The notes beneath the pieces are model-generated. The model ran no database searches, was not told the origin of the DNA, and saw nothing but the letters and a program-made list of their open reading frames with translations. From positions 62,001 to 126,000 of the forward strand of contig NZ_JAVAMS010000001.1 of assembly GCF_030730945.1 (NCBI RefSeq): a stretch of DNA of 64,000 nt, written 5' to 3'. Below are positions 7,746-17,059 of the stretch, piece by piece. Both the position numbers and the translations under genes were made by a program. Source of the stretch: Aurantiacibacter poecillastricola. Lineage in GTDB: Bacteria; Pseudomonadota; Alphaproteobacteria; Sphingomonadales; Sphingomonadaceae. Each line of letters begins with the position of its first letter. Within the stretch, counting starts at the first letter, position 1.

Positions 7746-10142
7746 TCAGAATGTGCATTCGGCGCCTTCGGGCAGCTCCTCGCGGGTGATCTGCGCGATG
7801 CGGAAGGTGATGTCGGCCTCGGTCGCGAAGGTGATGGTATCGCCCAGCTCTCCGACGCAGTCTGCGGTGATGACCATCTCGCGCCAGCCCTTGCCCAGCG
7901 CATGATCGAAATGCGGGGTGAGGTCGACCGCACCCGCATCACCCGTCGCCAGCGTGATCGGGCCCATCGGCCGCTCGACAGCCTCGTAGGTGATGCGCCA
8001 CGCGCCGCCGCTATCGGTCTCCTGCGACAGAGAGAGGCGCGAGCCTGCGGCCATCGTAATCTCGCGCGAATCTTCCTGCGCGTTGCGATCATAGCCGCGC
8101 GCGGAAACGCCGCCCTCGCTGCCGAGCAGGTTGGGCAGTGCGCCCGCACCCACACTGGCAATCACGCCCTCGCCCAGACGGCCCGAACCGAACACCTCGC
8201 TGGAAGGGCCGACCAGCAGCGCGGCACATTCCTCGCTCAGTTCGGGAAGGTTGGAAGTCTCGCCAAGTGACAGACCATAGCCCAGCGTGAACAGCGCGCC
8301 ATCGGGGCCGTTCAGGGGTTCGCCGCCGCATTCGGCGGGCCAGGTGAAGGACAATCGCCCGGTTGCCTGGCGAGCACCGGTAAGGATGTCGGCAATGCCC
8401 GCTCCCTCGCTGCCGGGCAGCCAGGAGGCGACGAAGGCGTTCGCCGCATTGAGTTCGCGGTTCATCCACATCGGGCGGCCCGAAAGGAATACGGCGACCG
8501 TGGGGATGCCCTGCTCCTCGAAGCCGCGCAGCAGCTCCAGGCCCTCCTCGTCGCGCAGGACGAGATCGGGGCGGTCGCCCGCGAATTCGGCATAGGGTCG
8601 CTCGCCGAAGACCACGACAGCGACATCGGGGCGCTGGGTGAAGCTGCCATCGGGCGAGAGGGTGGCAGAGCCGCCCTGCCCCTCGATGGCGGTTTCGAGC
8701 CCTTCCCAGATGGAGGTTGCGTTGGGGAACAGCTCGCGCTCCAGCTCGCGCCCGCCCTGCCAGGTCAGCGTCCAGCCGCCCGCGGCCTGACCGATATTGT
8801 CGGCGGCAACGCCTGCGACCAGCACGTTGGAGCCGCCAGCCAGCGGCAGGGTGCCGTCATTCTTCAGGATCACCTGCGAGCGGGCAACGGCCTCGCGCGC
8901 CAGCGCCCGGTGCTCGGTAGAGGCGAGCATGTCGAAACGACCCGCAACGCCGCGTTCGGAGGGGCGCTGCACGCCCTCACCCAGCAGACCCGCGCGGTAT
9001 TTCACACGCAGGACGCGCTCCACCGCTTCGTCCAGCCGGGCCATCGGGATGGTGCCATCCTCGACCTGCGCGATGAGCGTATCCATCAGGCCCTTCCAGT
9101 CGTCTGGCACCATGTAGATGTCGAGCCCGGCCAGCAGCGATTGCGGGCAATCGGTGACGGTGCAGCCGGCAACCTGTCCGTGCCCGTTCCAGTCGCCTAC
9201 CACCAGGCCGTCGAAGCCCATCTGCTCGCGGAGCACGCCTGTCAGCAATGCCTCGTTGCCGTGCATCTTGCGGCCATTGATGGAGTTGAAGCTGGCCATC
9301 ACCGCTTCCACCCCGGCCGCGATGGTGGCGGGATAGGGGCGAGCGTGGATGTCCATCAGCGCCTCGATGTCGCCGGTGACTTCGCCCTGGTCCACGCCGT
9401 TGTCAGTGCCGCCATCGCCGAAGAAGTGCTTGGCCGTTGCGATCACGCGCCCGGTGCCGAGATAGTCGGCATTGTCGGGATCGCCCTGCAGCCCCGTCAC
9501 TAGCGCCGCGCCGAGGCGAGCGACAAGGTCGGGATCCTCGGAATAGCTCTCGTAAGTGCGGCCCCAGCGATCGTCCTGCGCGACGGCCACGGTGGGGGAG
9601 AAGTTCCAGTCTATGCCGGTCACCTCGATCTCCACCGCGGTGGCCTGGCCGATACGGCGCACGAGATCGGCATCGCCCGCCGCGCCCAGCGCGATATTGT
9701 GCGGAAAGATGGTTGCGCCCACGACATTGGTGTGGCCGTGGACGGCGTCGGTGCCCCACATGGTGGGGATCACGGGCTCGTCACCGGGCAGCGGCTGCAC
9801 GGAAGCCTCGAACATCTCATCGGCATAGCGCAGCCATTCGCTGGCGGGCGCGAACTCGTCGCCATAGGGGCCGCCATTGCCGCCGTTGAGGTAACTGCCG
9901 AAGCGATAGCGCTCCATGTCGGCAGGGGTGAAGGAGTTGATCTGCGGCTGGATCAGCTGGGCGACCTTGCGCTCTGTCGACATGCGCGACAGCACGGAGG
10001 CGACGACGGCATCTTCGCTTCCGGCGACGGTTGCCACCGCACTCGCAGCCTCGGTTTCCATCGGTACGGTGGCGCAGCCTGCCAGACCCATTCCGATCGC
10101 CGCTACAGCGACGCTCACACGCAATCCAAACCCCAGACGCAT
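7746..10142 (-). CDS. GH3 exo-beta-glucosidase lipoprotein
   Basis: A 798-residue family 3 glycoside hydrolase, expected to release glucose from beta-1,3/1,4-gluco-oligosaccharides. A lipobox LAGC with Cys23 marks it as a lipoprotein. Domain order: signal, TIM barrel (~45-390) with KHFFGDGGT and the nucleophile Asp317 in GLVVGDWNGHG, an alpha/beta sandwich domain (~430-620), and an extra C-terminal beta domain (~640-798). The start has an AGAGGA ribosome-binding site, and a GAACGTTC palindrome sits 16-31 nt upstream. Context: beside a GH16 laminarinase, a LacI regulator and sugar carriers, so it likely finishes laminarin breakdown in the periplasm. Confidence 0.92.
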   Translation of the reverse strand: MRLGFGLRVSVAVAAIGMGLAGCATVPMETEAASAVATVAGSEDAVVASVLSRMSTERKVAQLIQPQINSFTPADMERYRFGSYLNGGNGGPYGDEFAPASEWLRYADEMFEASVQPLPGDEPVIPTMWGTDAVHGHTNVVGATIFPHNIALGAAGDADLVRRIGQATAVEIEVTGIDWNFSPTVAVAQDDRWGRTYESYSEDPDLVARLGAALVTGLQGDPDNADYLGTGRVIATAKHFFGDGGTDNGVDQGEVTGDIEALMDIHARPYPATIAAGVEAVMASFNSINGRKMHGNEALLTGVLREQMGFDGLVVGDWNGHGQVAGCTVTDCPQSLLAGLDIYMVPDDWKGLMDTLIAQVEDGTIPMARLDEAVERVLRVKYRAGLLGEGVQRPSERGVAGRFDMLASTEHRALAREAVARSQVILKNDGTLPLAGGSNVLVAGVAADNIGQAAGGWTLTWQGGRELERELFPNATSIWEGLETAIEGQGGSATLSPDGSFTQRPDVAVVVFGERPYAEFAGDRPDLVLRDEEGLELLRGFEEQGIPTVAVFLSGRPMWMNRELNAANAFVASWLPGSEGAGIADILTGARQATGRLSFTWPAECGGEPLNGPDGALFTLGYGLSLGETSNLPELSEECAALLVGPSSEVFGSGRLGEGVIASVGAGALPNLLGSEGGVSARGYDRNAQEDSREITMAAGSRLSLSQETDSGGAWRITYEAVERPMGPITLATGDAGAVDLTPHFDHALGKGWREMVITADCVGELGDTITFATEADITFRIAQITREELPEGAECTF

Positions 10143-10157
10143 CGCAATCCTCTTTTT

Positions 10158-10173
10158 TTGGGAACGTTCTCAA
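10158..10173. promoter_or_regulatory. LacI-type operator upstream of the GH3 gene
   Basis: TTGGGAACGTTCTCAA is a 16-bp palindrome with one mismatched pair and the core GAACGTTC with a central CG, as in LacI-family operators. It lies just upstream of the GH3 start, where a bound repressor would block transcription. The core is identical to that of the operator at 16913-16925 in front of the TBDR gene. The nearby LacI-family gene is the likely regulator (inference). Confidence 0.6.
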
Positions 10174-10210
10174 TTGCGGTTTTACACGCATCGCCGCAGG
10201 TGGCAAGCGC

Positions 10211-11416
10211 CTATTGCGGCGGCGGAACGGTGGCGAGCAGGATGGCCGCCACGCCCACCAGCACGGCCAGCACCACGAACAGGCCAGCAAAACCGAACAC
10301 CGGCACCATGGCAAGCGTCAGCCCCGGCATGACGAGCGAGGGCATGGTGTTGGTGAGATTGAACAGGCCAAGGTCGCGCCCCCTGTGCTGGGGTCTCGGC
10401 AATACCCGCAGCGTCTGGGCCGAATGCAGTGCGAGGAAGATCGACGAAGCCAGCCCGAACAGGCCATATCCCGCCAGTGCCAGCGGCAGGTCCGCCGCCA
10501 GCGCCATCGCCAGCAGGGCGAGGCCGGTTACGGCTGCGCAGAGGCCCAACGGCAGGATCGGACGGTTCCTGGCATCCGCCCAGCGGCCCACTACCAAAGC
10601 GGCAGGAATGGCGAGGACGAGAACGGCGGTGAAGACCGTTGCCGCGTCATTGTCCCCGATCTCCGCCGAGATACTGCGCAGCCAGATATAGAGATAGGCG
10701 AACAGCGCGGCCTCCGCGATCTGCACCAGCAGCCGGGCGATCCACATGCGCGTGACGAGCGCGCGCGGACGCGGATCGCGCGGGCCTTCTCGGGCCGGCA
10801 CCGGGCGCATCAGTTCGGGAAAATGGCGAGGCCGCGCGAACAGCAGCAGCGGCAGCACGCACAGCGCCACGAGACCGGCGACCAGCACCAGCCGCGTGTC
10901 CGCATCCGCCAGACCCGGGATCGTCACCAGCACGCCCGCAGCCGCGCCGAGGGCGGGCGAGGCGGACAGCAGCCCGCCAAGCAGGCCCTTCTGCCGGTCG
11001 GGCACGAAATCGCCCGCCAGCGCCGCGAGGGGCGCAATCATCATGTTGATCGACACCTGCCATGCGGCGAGCAGCAGCAGGAGCGCGACGAGATCTCCCG
11101 CCAGCGCGAAGGCGGGCAGCAGGAATGCACTCAGCACCAGGCCCGTCAGGATCCAGCCGGAGCGGTTGCCGGTGCGGTCGGACAGCCAGCCGAACGCGAT
11201 GTTGGAGAGGCTGGCGGCAATGGCCCCTGCAAAGGCGCAATAGGCAAGCCAGCTGACATGCTCGCCGCCCGCCATCGCCTCCACCCGCACTGGCAACAGA
11301 ATGGTGAGGAACGGCACGTAGGAGACCGCTCCGCCCGCCGCCGCAAGCGCATACAGAAGCAAGAAACGCCAATGCTGGCGGTCGACCGGACGCGCGGTAT
11401 CGACCGCTTCGCTCAT
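10211..11416 (-). CDS. MFS transporter of the laminarin locus
   Basis: A 401-residue major-facilitator protein with about twelve predicted membrane helices and the loop-2 motif GWLSDRTGNRSG near residues 76-87. The substrate cannot be read from the sequence; its position between the LacI regulator and the GH3 beta-glucosidase suggests uptake of gluco-oligosaccharides or glucose across the inner membrane. It starts with an ATGA overlap with the LacI gene, so the two are translationally coupled. Confidence 0.85.
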   Translation of the reverse strand: MSEAVDTARPVDRQHWRFLLLYALAAAGGAVSYVPFLTILLPVRVEAMAGGEHVSWLAYCAFAGAIAASLSNIAFGWLSDRTGNRSGWILTGLVLSAFLLPAFALAGDLVALLLLLAAWQVSINMMIAPLAALAGDFVPDRQKGLLGGLLSASPALGAAAGVLVTIPGLADADTRLVLVAGLVALCVLPLLLFARPRHFPELMRPVPAREGPRDPRPRALVTRMWIARLLVQIAEAALFAYLYIWLRSISAEIGDNDAATVFTAVLVLAIPAALVVGRWADARNRPILPLGLCAAVTGLALLAMALAADLPLALAGYGLFGLASSIFLALHSAQTLRVLPRPQHRGRDLGLFNLTNTMPSLVMPGLTLAMVPVFGFAGLFVVLAVLVGVAAILLATVPPPQ

Positions 11417-12468
11417 GCGGATTTGGGCGGCGGCGCGACGGATTCGCGTTCGACCAGCGAGCCTTCGACCACCAGCGGCATGGGCGGCAATTCCTCGCCG
11501 CGCTGGCTCTTGATGAGAAGCTCGACAGCGCGCGAGACGGTCTCCGCAATGGGCTGGTCCAGCGCCGTCAACCTGGGCTGGGTGAAGCGCACGACGGGCG
11601 TGTTGTCGAAGCTGACGAGGGAAAGATCGCCGGGCACTTTCAGCCCCATCTCGTGCGCGACCTTGTTCGCTGCCAGCGTCATCTGGTCGTTACCCGCGAC
11701 GATCGCGGTCGGCCGTTTGGAGCGTGCCAGCAGCTTGCGCGCCGCCGCCTCTCCCGAAGCGAAGCTGAAATCGCCGCGTTCGCACAGACCCTCGGTGTCG
11801 AGGCCGTTTTCCTGCATGGTTTTCAGCCAGCCGTCCTTGCGCCACTGGCTGAGCGCATAGTCGCGCGAACCGGCGATGAAGCCGATCCGGCTATGTCCCT
11901 TCTCTATCAGGTACTGCGTGGCGAGGCGGGCAAGCTGTTCGTCGCCCATGGTGATCGAGAGGCCTTCCTCGACGCGCGAGCCGATCCGCACATAGGGTAT
12001 GCGAAACTTGTCGAACAGGCCGGTGATCTGCGGATTGTCCCCGTGCGGCGGTGTGAGGATCACGCCATCGGGCTGCAACGCGGCAATCGCGCCCTTGAGC
12101 TCCCGCTCGACATGCTCGCTGCGCGTGTCGACGAGCTCGAAGATCAGGCGATAACCGTATTCGGCGCATTTCAGCATTCCGCCCAGCAGCATCTGGTCGA
12201 TCCAGTCGCTGCCTTCGCGCGCCTGCCAGTCCTCGATCGTGCGCTCGCGGTCGTTCAGCGCCAGGATCAGGTAGCTGCGCGACCCGCTCATGCGCTGCGC
12301 GGCGATGGAGGGGACGTAGCCGAGCTTGTCGATGGAGGCCTGCACGCGGCTCTTCATTTCCGGGCGGACATTGGCCTCGTTATTGATGACGCGGCTGACC
12401 GTCTGCAGCGAGACGCCGGCATCGGCGGCCACATGCTTGATCGTAACGGATTGTCGGCGGCGTGCCAT
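11413..12468 (-). CDS. LacI-family transcriptional regulator
   Basis: A 351-residue LacI/GalR regulator: N-terminal helix-turn-helix (residues ~8-30, VTIKHVAADAGVSLQTVSRVI), hinge with the NxxxxVRPEMKSRV segment, and a periplasmic-binding-protein-like effector domain to residue ~345. It follows the GH16 gene by 4 nt and overlaps the MFS gene by 4 nt. Candidate operators with a central CG occur at 10158-10173, 16890-16903 and 16913-16925, so it probably represses the TBDR/halogenase promoters and the GH3 gene until a glucan-derived sugar binds. Confidence 0.93.
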   Translation of the reverse strand: MARRRQSVTIKHVAADAGVSLQTVSRVINNEANVRPEMKSRVQASIDKLGYVPSIAAQRMSGSRSYLILALNDRERTIEDWQAREGSDWIDQMLLGGMLKCAEYGYRLIFELVDTRSEHVERELKGAIAALQPDGVILTPPHGDNPQITGLFDKFRIPYVRIGSRVEEGLSITMGDEQLARLATQYLIEKGHSRIGFIAGSRDYALSQWRKDGWLKTMQENGLDTEGLCERGDFSFASGEAAARKLLARSKRPTAIVAGNDQMTLAANKVAHEMGLKVPGDLSLVSFDNTPVVRFTQPRLTALDQPIAETVSRAVELLIKSQRGEELPPMPLVVEGSLVERESVAPPPKSA

Positions 12469-12472
12469 TCGA

Positions 12473-13483
12473 TCAGTTTCCCGTACAGCCTCGGCCGGTA
12501 GCGGCGTCCGCCCCGCATTGCCAGACGCGAACCCAGTCCACCTCCATGCGCTTGGGGAAATCGACGGTGGAGACGCCGCCCAGCGCCGCGCCCTCGGGCC
12601 AGCGGCCGCCGATGGCGAGGTTCAGGATAAGGTGGAAATCGCGGTCGAACGGTGCCTGCGGATCGGCAGACGCCGTGGTGAACCAGTCGCTGGCATTGGC
12701 GGTGGCATAGGGTTCGCCGTCGAAGGTCCAGGTGAAGCGGCCTTCCTCCCAGATCACGCCATAGGTGTGGAACGCGTCGTCCAGCACCGCCGGGGTGGAA
12801 ACGTCGTTGCCGAAGTATTCGTTGGCGGGGGCAGAGCCGCCGTAGTGCAACGTGGCGAAGATGGAGTTCTCGCCGCCCGGCTCGCAGTCCGGGCACTTTA
12901 CGCCAAGGTTCACCGTCTCGAGAATGTCGATCTCGCCAGAAGCCGCCCACGAGCCGTAATCGCTGTTCTCGGGCAGCATCCAGAAGGCAGGCCAGGTGCC
13001 CTGCCCCTGCGGCAGCTTGGCGCGCATTTCGAAGCGGCCGTAGGTCCAGCTGGCCAGCCCCTCGGTCGTTAGCTTGCCCGAGGTGAATGGCCGCGTGGCG
13101 GTTTCGCTCGGGTCGACGTTGCCGGGGCCGAAGCTGCGCGGCCAGGCGGGGCCGGTGTAGTCCTCGTCGCGCGCGGTGATCACCAGCACGCCGTCTTCGA
13201 TGGCGACGTTTTCCGGGCGCGCGGTGTAGCACTGCTGCTCCGCATTGCCGCCGCCCCAGCAATCGTGCAGCGCGGTCCAGCGCTGCGGATCGAGCGTGTC
13301 GAAGTCGTCTTCCCACACCAGTTGCCAGGCGCCGGTTGCAGGCGGCTGCGTGGGGCTGGCGGGGGGAGGACTGGCGGGGGGAGGACTGGCAACAGGCGCG
13401 CTGGTGAGCGCATCGCCGCCGCATGCGGATACCATGAGCATCGTCGCCAGCGCGAGCGTGGTTCGGGAGAGGTTCGGCATCAT
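12473..13483 (-). CDS. GH16 endo-beta-1,3-glucanase (laminarinase) lipoprotein
   Basis: A 336-residue family 16 hydrolase that cuts beta-1,3-glucan internally. The catalytic signature EIDILE carries Glu184, Asp186 and Glu189. A lipobox (MVSAC, Cys21) and a Pro/Ala/Ser linker with PPPASPPPASP precede the catalytic domain (~52-330), so it is probably anchored at the outer membrane. I chose the ATG at 13483 (MMPNLSRTT) rather than the one 15 nt upstream, because GAGGA lies at the right distance before it and the upstream ATG abuts a terminator hairpin. Its neighbours are the TBDR upstream and the LacI gene downstream. Confidence 0.92.
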   Translation of the reverse strand: MMPNLSRTTLALATMLMVSACGGDALTSAPVASPPPASPPPASPTQPPATGAWQLVWEDDFDTLDPQRWTALHDCWGGGNAEQQCYTARPENVAIEDGVLVITARDEDYTGPAWPRSFGPGNVDPSETATRPFTSGKLTTEGLASWTYGRFEMRAKLPQGQGTWPAFWMLPENSDYGSWAASGEIDILETVNLGVKCPDCEPGGENSIFATLHYGGSAPANEYFGNDVSTPAVLDDAFHTYGVIWEEGRFTWTFDGEPYATANASDWFTTASADPQAPFDRDFHLILNLAIGGRWPEGAALGGVSTVDFPKRMEVDWVRVWQCGADAATGRGCTGN

Positions 13484-13502
13484 GGCATTGGTCCTCATGA
13501 AA

Positions 13503-13536
13503 ATGGGCTCCCGCGTTCAAGCACACGGGAGCCCAT
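13503..13536 (-). terminator. Hairpin between the TBDR and GH16 genes
   Basis: A perfect 11-bp stem, ATGGGCTCCCG (13503-13513) with CGGGAGCCCAT (13526-13536), is followed on the minus strand by TTTTC. It resembles an intrinsic terminator for the TBDR gene, placed only about 20 nt before the GH16 start. GH16 and the downstream genes may therefore be expressed by partial read-through. Confidence 0.75.
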
Positions 13537-13568
13537 CGGTCATCCTGTCCGGAGGAGCTTCGACTCCG

Positions 13569-16500
13569 CTAGAAGTCGAAACGGACGAGGAAAGTGAAGC
13601 GACGGTCGTTGCGGAAAGCAGAGCGCGCCACGCGCGTACCGTCGAAATCGAAGACCTGGCTGGTGCGCGTCACCTCGTCGAGGAGGTTCACGCCCTGCAC
13701 GCCGACCTTGATGGTCTCGGTCAGGTCATAGAAGATCGAGGCGTCGAGTTGCCCGGTGCTCTCGCCATAGATGGGCGAGAACGGGAAGATCACGTCGCGC
13801 GGCGTCTGCAGGAACTCCGAACGCCAGTTGTACGCAGCACGCGCCGAGAGGCCGTACATCTCGTAGAACAGCACAGCGTTTACCGTGTGCTCGGACACGC
13901 CGGCCAGCGGCAGGCCGGTTGCGAACGGGCTCTGGTTGTTGTTGAGATCGCTGTTGCTGAATTCGCCGGCATCCACATAGGTGTAGGTCAGCTGCGTACC
14001 CAGTCCGGCCAGCGGACCCGGCAGGAATTCGAAAACGTTCTGGTAAGCGACTTCCGCGCCGTACAGCTTGCCATCGTTCGCATTGACCGGGCCGTTGATG
14101 ACCGCCTCGATCGTGTTGCCGTCGGGACTGGTAAGCGGCTGTACGGTCGCGCCGCGGATTTCCTGGTTGGAAATGTCCTTCATGAACAGCGCGGTGGTCA
14201 GCGAGCCGACATCGTCGAAATACCATTCGAACGACAGATCGTAGTTCCAGCTCTCGACCGGACGCAGGTTGCGGTTGCCGGTTTCGATTCCGAACAGCGG
14301 ACCTGTATCCTCGATCCCGCCCTGCACGAGGTTGCGGGTGTTGTCGAACACGAAGCCACCGGTGCGGAAAGCGGCGAGATCGGGGCGGAAGATGCCCTTC
14401 GATACCGCGGCCCGCAAAACGATGCCGTTGTTGAAATCGAGCCGGGCGTTGAAGCTTGGCAACCAGTGCTCGTAGGTCTCGTCGGACTGGTCGAGGTACA
14501 CGTCACCTGTAAGGCCTGCGACGAATTCCGCCTGGCGTGCGGGCGAGAGATCGCAATAGCCCGGCGCCTGCTGACCGGCGGGCACGTTGTCGCAGCGCGC
14601 CTGGATGTCCGACACCTCGGCCACGCCGTCGCCATCACCGCCGCCCTGGCCCGAAGGCGCGTCGACATAGTCGGCAGCGATGAAGCCGACCAGGCCCTGC
14701 GACTGCACATTGGTATGGACATAGCGCAGGCCGATATTGCCGGAGAATTCCATGCCGCTGTCGAAATCGACACCGAAATCGGCGCGCATGTAGGCAGCGC
14801 TGGTGGTTTCCTCGACCGGAACGATCTCGGACGGGCAGAAGGGATCGCAGTTGACCACCTGGCCGTCGGGACGCTCCTGTGTGCGACCGTCGATCAGCGG
14901 ACGACCTTCGGGGGTGAGAGTGAACGCCTTGATCGCGTCAAGCTCCTCACCCAGGTCGCCCGAGAGGTAGCGCTCCACCAGGTTGTCGCCGCCATAATAG
15001 ATCGCCGCGCCGTTCTCTGTAGGGGCGGGCACTTCGCCGCGCTGGAAGCCATCACCGAAGGGCGTGAGTGCTGCGGCGCTGTCCGGGAAGTCGAAGGCAT
15101 AGGCGCCGCCGCCACCGCCATAGGTGCCGTCCAGCACGCTCCAGTCTCCGTTGCGGCCCGTCCAGGGGGCGCCCAGGTTCGACCAGTTGGAGAAGTTGGC
15201 GGTGCGCGTAGTACGGCTGCGATCGGCCCAGCGGGCACCGAAGCGCACCTTGCGCAGGAAGCCATCGTCCGACACGTCGTATTCGAAATCGCCGGCAAGG
15301 CTGTAGAGCTCGCCTTCGTTCTGCACCTGATTATCGAGGTGGAACCAGAAATAGGTGAGCGCGGGATCGGTGAAGTAGGCAGCGGAGGAGCTGTTGGTGC
15401 CCGGCTCCAGGAACTGCACGGAGGGCGTCTCGCCCGAATTGTCGATGGCAAGATCCGAATAGGTCTGCATCGTCAGGATGATGCCGGCCTCTTCGCGGTC
15501 CGACTTGATCATCTGGCCCTCGAAGTTCGCCCGGAAGCGATCGGTGAGCTCCAGGTCGATGTCGAGCGACAGGTCCTCGGTCATCGCTTCGTTTTCCTGC
15601 TGGAAGCGCAGGTTCTCGGTCGCGATGCCCGGGATGCCGCCATCGGAAATCTGAGTCAGCGTGCCGGATTCGAAGATGTTGCCGTCATAGGTGAACTCGG
15701 TGCCGGGCACCGGGCCGGGGAAAAAGGCATCGTTGTTGACCAGCGCCAGCATCGCGAACTCGCTCAGCGAGTTCTGCGTTTCGGCGCGCAGATATTCCGC
15801 AGTCACCAGGACGCTGCCATCCGGGCTTTCGTACTGGCCGACGGCGGAGTACGCCTGCCGGTCGCGCGTCAGCGTCGTGGTGCGCACGCCCGCCCCCTTC
15901 GGCACGATCACGGTGTCGGCGGGCGGGAAGTTGCTGGCGTCGAGCTGCTGGTCGCCGGTGAAACCACCATCGCCCACCGGTTGCGCGCGGATACAGCCCG
16001 ATGCGAGGTCCGACGGACGGTAGCACGGATCGGTGATCTGCGAGGCATCGGTGCGCGTCACCAGCTCCTGCTGCGCATAGGCAAGCTGCAGGCCGAAGGT
16101 ACCCAGATCGGTATCGAAGGTATTGGACCCCAGTACCGAGAAACCGGGCGACCACTCTTCGGCGAGGTCGCCGACATTGACTTCGGCGGTACCGGCGATG
16201 TGCAGGCCGAGATTGTCCAGCGGCTTGCGGGTGACGAGGTTCACGGTGCCGGAGATGCCGCCGTCGATCATGTCGGCGGTGGTGTTCTTGAACACCTCGA
16301 CCCGGCCCAGCAGTTCGGGCGACACGTCGTTGAAGGAAAGCGTACGCCCGCCATTGGCGGAGAAGATGTCGCGACCATTCAGTTCGGAGCGCACGAAGGG
16401 AAGACCGCGGATGATGACGCCGGAGCCCTCTACCGAGAAACGATCCGGATCGTCGCGCTGGGCGAAGCGGGAGATGTTGACACCCGGAACGCGCTGCAGC

Positions 16501-16793
16501 GCCTCGGCCACCGAACGGTCCGCCAGCGCGCCAATATCCTCGGCGGTGATGACGTCCACCACGGTATCGGCATCTTCCTTGAAGTCCTGCGCGGACTGCA
16601 GCGAGGCGCGAAAGCCGCTCACGATGATGACATTCGTGTCGCTCTCGCCAGCTTCGTTGGCGGTCTCTTCCTCGAGCGTTTCCTGCGCAAAGGCCGGATT
16701 GGCGACCATGCACAGGGCGAGGCCGGAAACCCCGGCGAGGATGGAACTGCGCTTGCCCAAGGCATGCGTCTTGCTGGTGATTCGGGTTGCCAC
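13569..16793 (-). CDS. TonB-dependent receptor, probable beta-glucan importer
   Basis: A 1074-residue outer-membrane receptor. Order: signal peptide ending ANPAFAQ, a plug domain with VVDVITAEDIGALADRSVAEALQRVPGV-type sequence (~40-190), then a long 22-strand barrel ending in the outer-membrane-typical Phe (LVRFDF). The GTG at 16793 is chosen because GGGGAGAG precedes it at the right spacing and it leaves a normal signal peptide; a frame extension upstream has none of these. It should bring gluco-oligosaccharides into the periplasm using TonB energy. Two LacI-type operators lie about 100-130 nt upstream. Confidence 0.92.
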   Translation of the reverse strand: MATRITSKTHALGKRSSILAGVSGLALCMVANPAFAQETLEEETANEAGESDTNVIIVSGFRASLQSAQDFKEDADTVVDVITAEDIGALADRSVAEALQRVPGVNISRFAQRDDPDRFSVEGSGVIIRGLPFVRSELNGRDIFSANGGRTLSFNDVSPELLGRVEVFKNTTADMIDGGISGTVNLVTRKPLDNLGLHIAGTAEVNVGDLAEEWSPGFSVLGSNTFDTDLGTFGLQLAYAQQELVTRTDASQITDPCYRPSDLASGCIRAQPVGDGGFTGDQQLDASNFPPADTVIVPKGAGVRTTTLTRDRQAYSAVGQYESPDGSVLVTAEYLRAETQNSLSEFAMLALVNNDAFFPGPVPGTEFTYDGNIFESGTLTQISDGGIPGIATENLRFQQENEAMTEDLSLDIDLELTDRFRANFEGQMIKSDREEAGIILTMQTYSDLAIDNSGETPSVQFLEPGTNSSSAAYFTDPALTYFWFHLDNQVQNEGELYSLAGDFEYDVSDDGFLRKVRFGARWADRSRTTRTANFSNWSNLGAPWTGRNGDWSVLDGTYGGGGGAYAFDFPDSAAALTPFGDGFQRGEVPAPTENGAAIYYGGDNLVERYLSGDLGEELDAIKAFTLTPEGRPLIDGRTQERPDGQVVNCDPFCPSEIVPVEETTSAAYMRADFGVDFDSGMEFSGNIGLRYVHTNVQSQGLVGFIAADYVDAPSGQGGGDGDGVAEVSDIQARCDNVPAGQQAPGYCDLSPARQAEFVAGLTGDVYLDQSDETYEHWLPSFNARLDFNNGIVLRAAVSKGIFRPDLAAFRTGGFVFDNTRNLVQGGIEDTGPLFGIETGNRNLRPVESWNYDLSFEWYFDDVGSLTTALFMKDISNQEIRGATVQPLTSPDGNTIEAVINGPVNANDGKLYGAEVAYQNVFEFLPGPLAGLGTQLTYTYVDAGEFSNSDLNNNQSPFATGLPLAGVSEHTVNAVLFYEMYGLSARAAYNWRSEFLQTPRDVIFPFSPIYGESTGQLDASIFYDLTETIKVGVQGVNLLDEVTRTSQVFDFDGTRVARSAFRNDRRFTFLVRFDF

Positions 16794-16889
16794 GTCTTGC
16801 TCTCCCCTTTGATCCGCCTGGACTTTTTCAGGTCGGAAATCCTGGAATCCACGCGCCAAATCGGCGCCACGGCCTCTGCCTAGCAAGAA

Positions 16890-16903
16890 TGTGATCGTTC
16901 ACA
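16890..16903. promoter_or_regulatory. LacI-type operator 1, TBDR/halogenase divergent promoter
   Basis: TGTGATCGTTCACA is a 14-bp near-palindrome with a central CG. It lies in the 266-bp divergent region and could act on both genes. Its centre is 22 bp from the centre of the next site, so both would face the same side of the helix. Confidence 0.6.
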
Positions 16904-16912
16904 ACAGGAAAA

Positions 16913-16925
16913 ATGAACGTTCACA
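16913..16925. promoter_or_regulatory. LacI-type operator 2, TBDR/halogenase divergent promoter
   Basis: ATGAACGTTCACA contains the perfect 10-bp palindrome TGAACGTTCA (16914-16923). It shares the GAACGTTC core with the operator in front of the GH3 gene. Together with the site at 16890 it forms a phased pair that could bind two repressor dimers. Confidence 0.6.
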
Positions 16926-17059
16926 ATTAGTCGCTCCATGTGTAACATCTCTGCAATACCAAGGGTGCTGGCGCCCAGCGATACGGACTTCCTGCTGCTT
17001 TGCGCGGCAACGCCAATCGCGATACGCCACCATCAGGAGAGGACGGGCGAGAGACGCAC

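Noticed and set aside
13245-16883. A 1212-codon open frame on the plus strand, antisense to the first TonB-dependent receptor
   Set aside because: High GC leaves long open antisense frames. The minus strand has a signal peptide, plug and barrel and a C-terminal Phe, while the plus-strand product has no recognisable domain.
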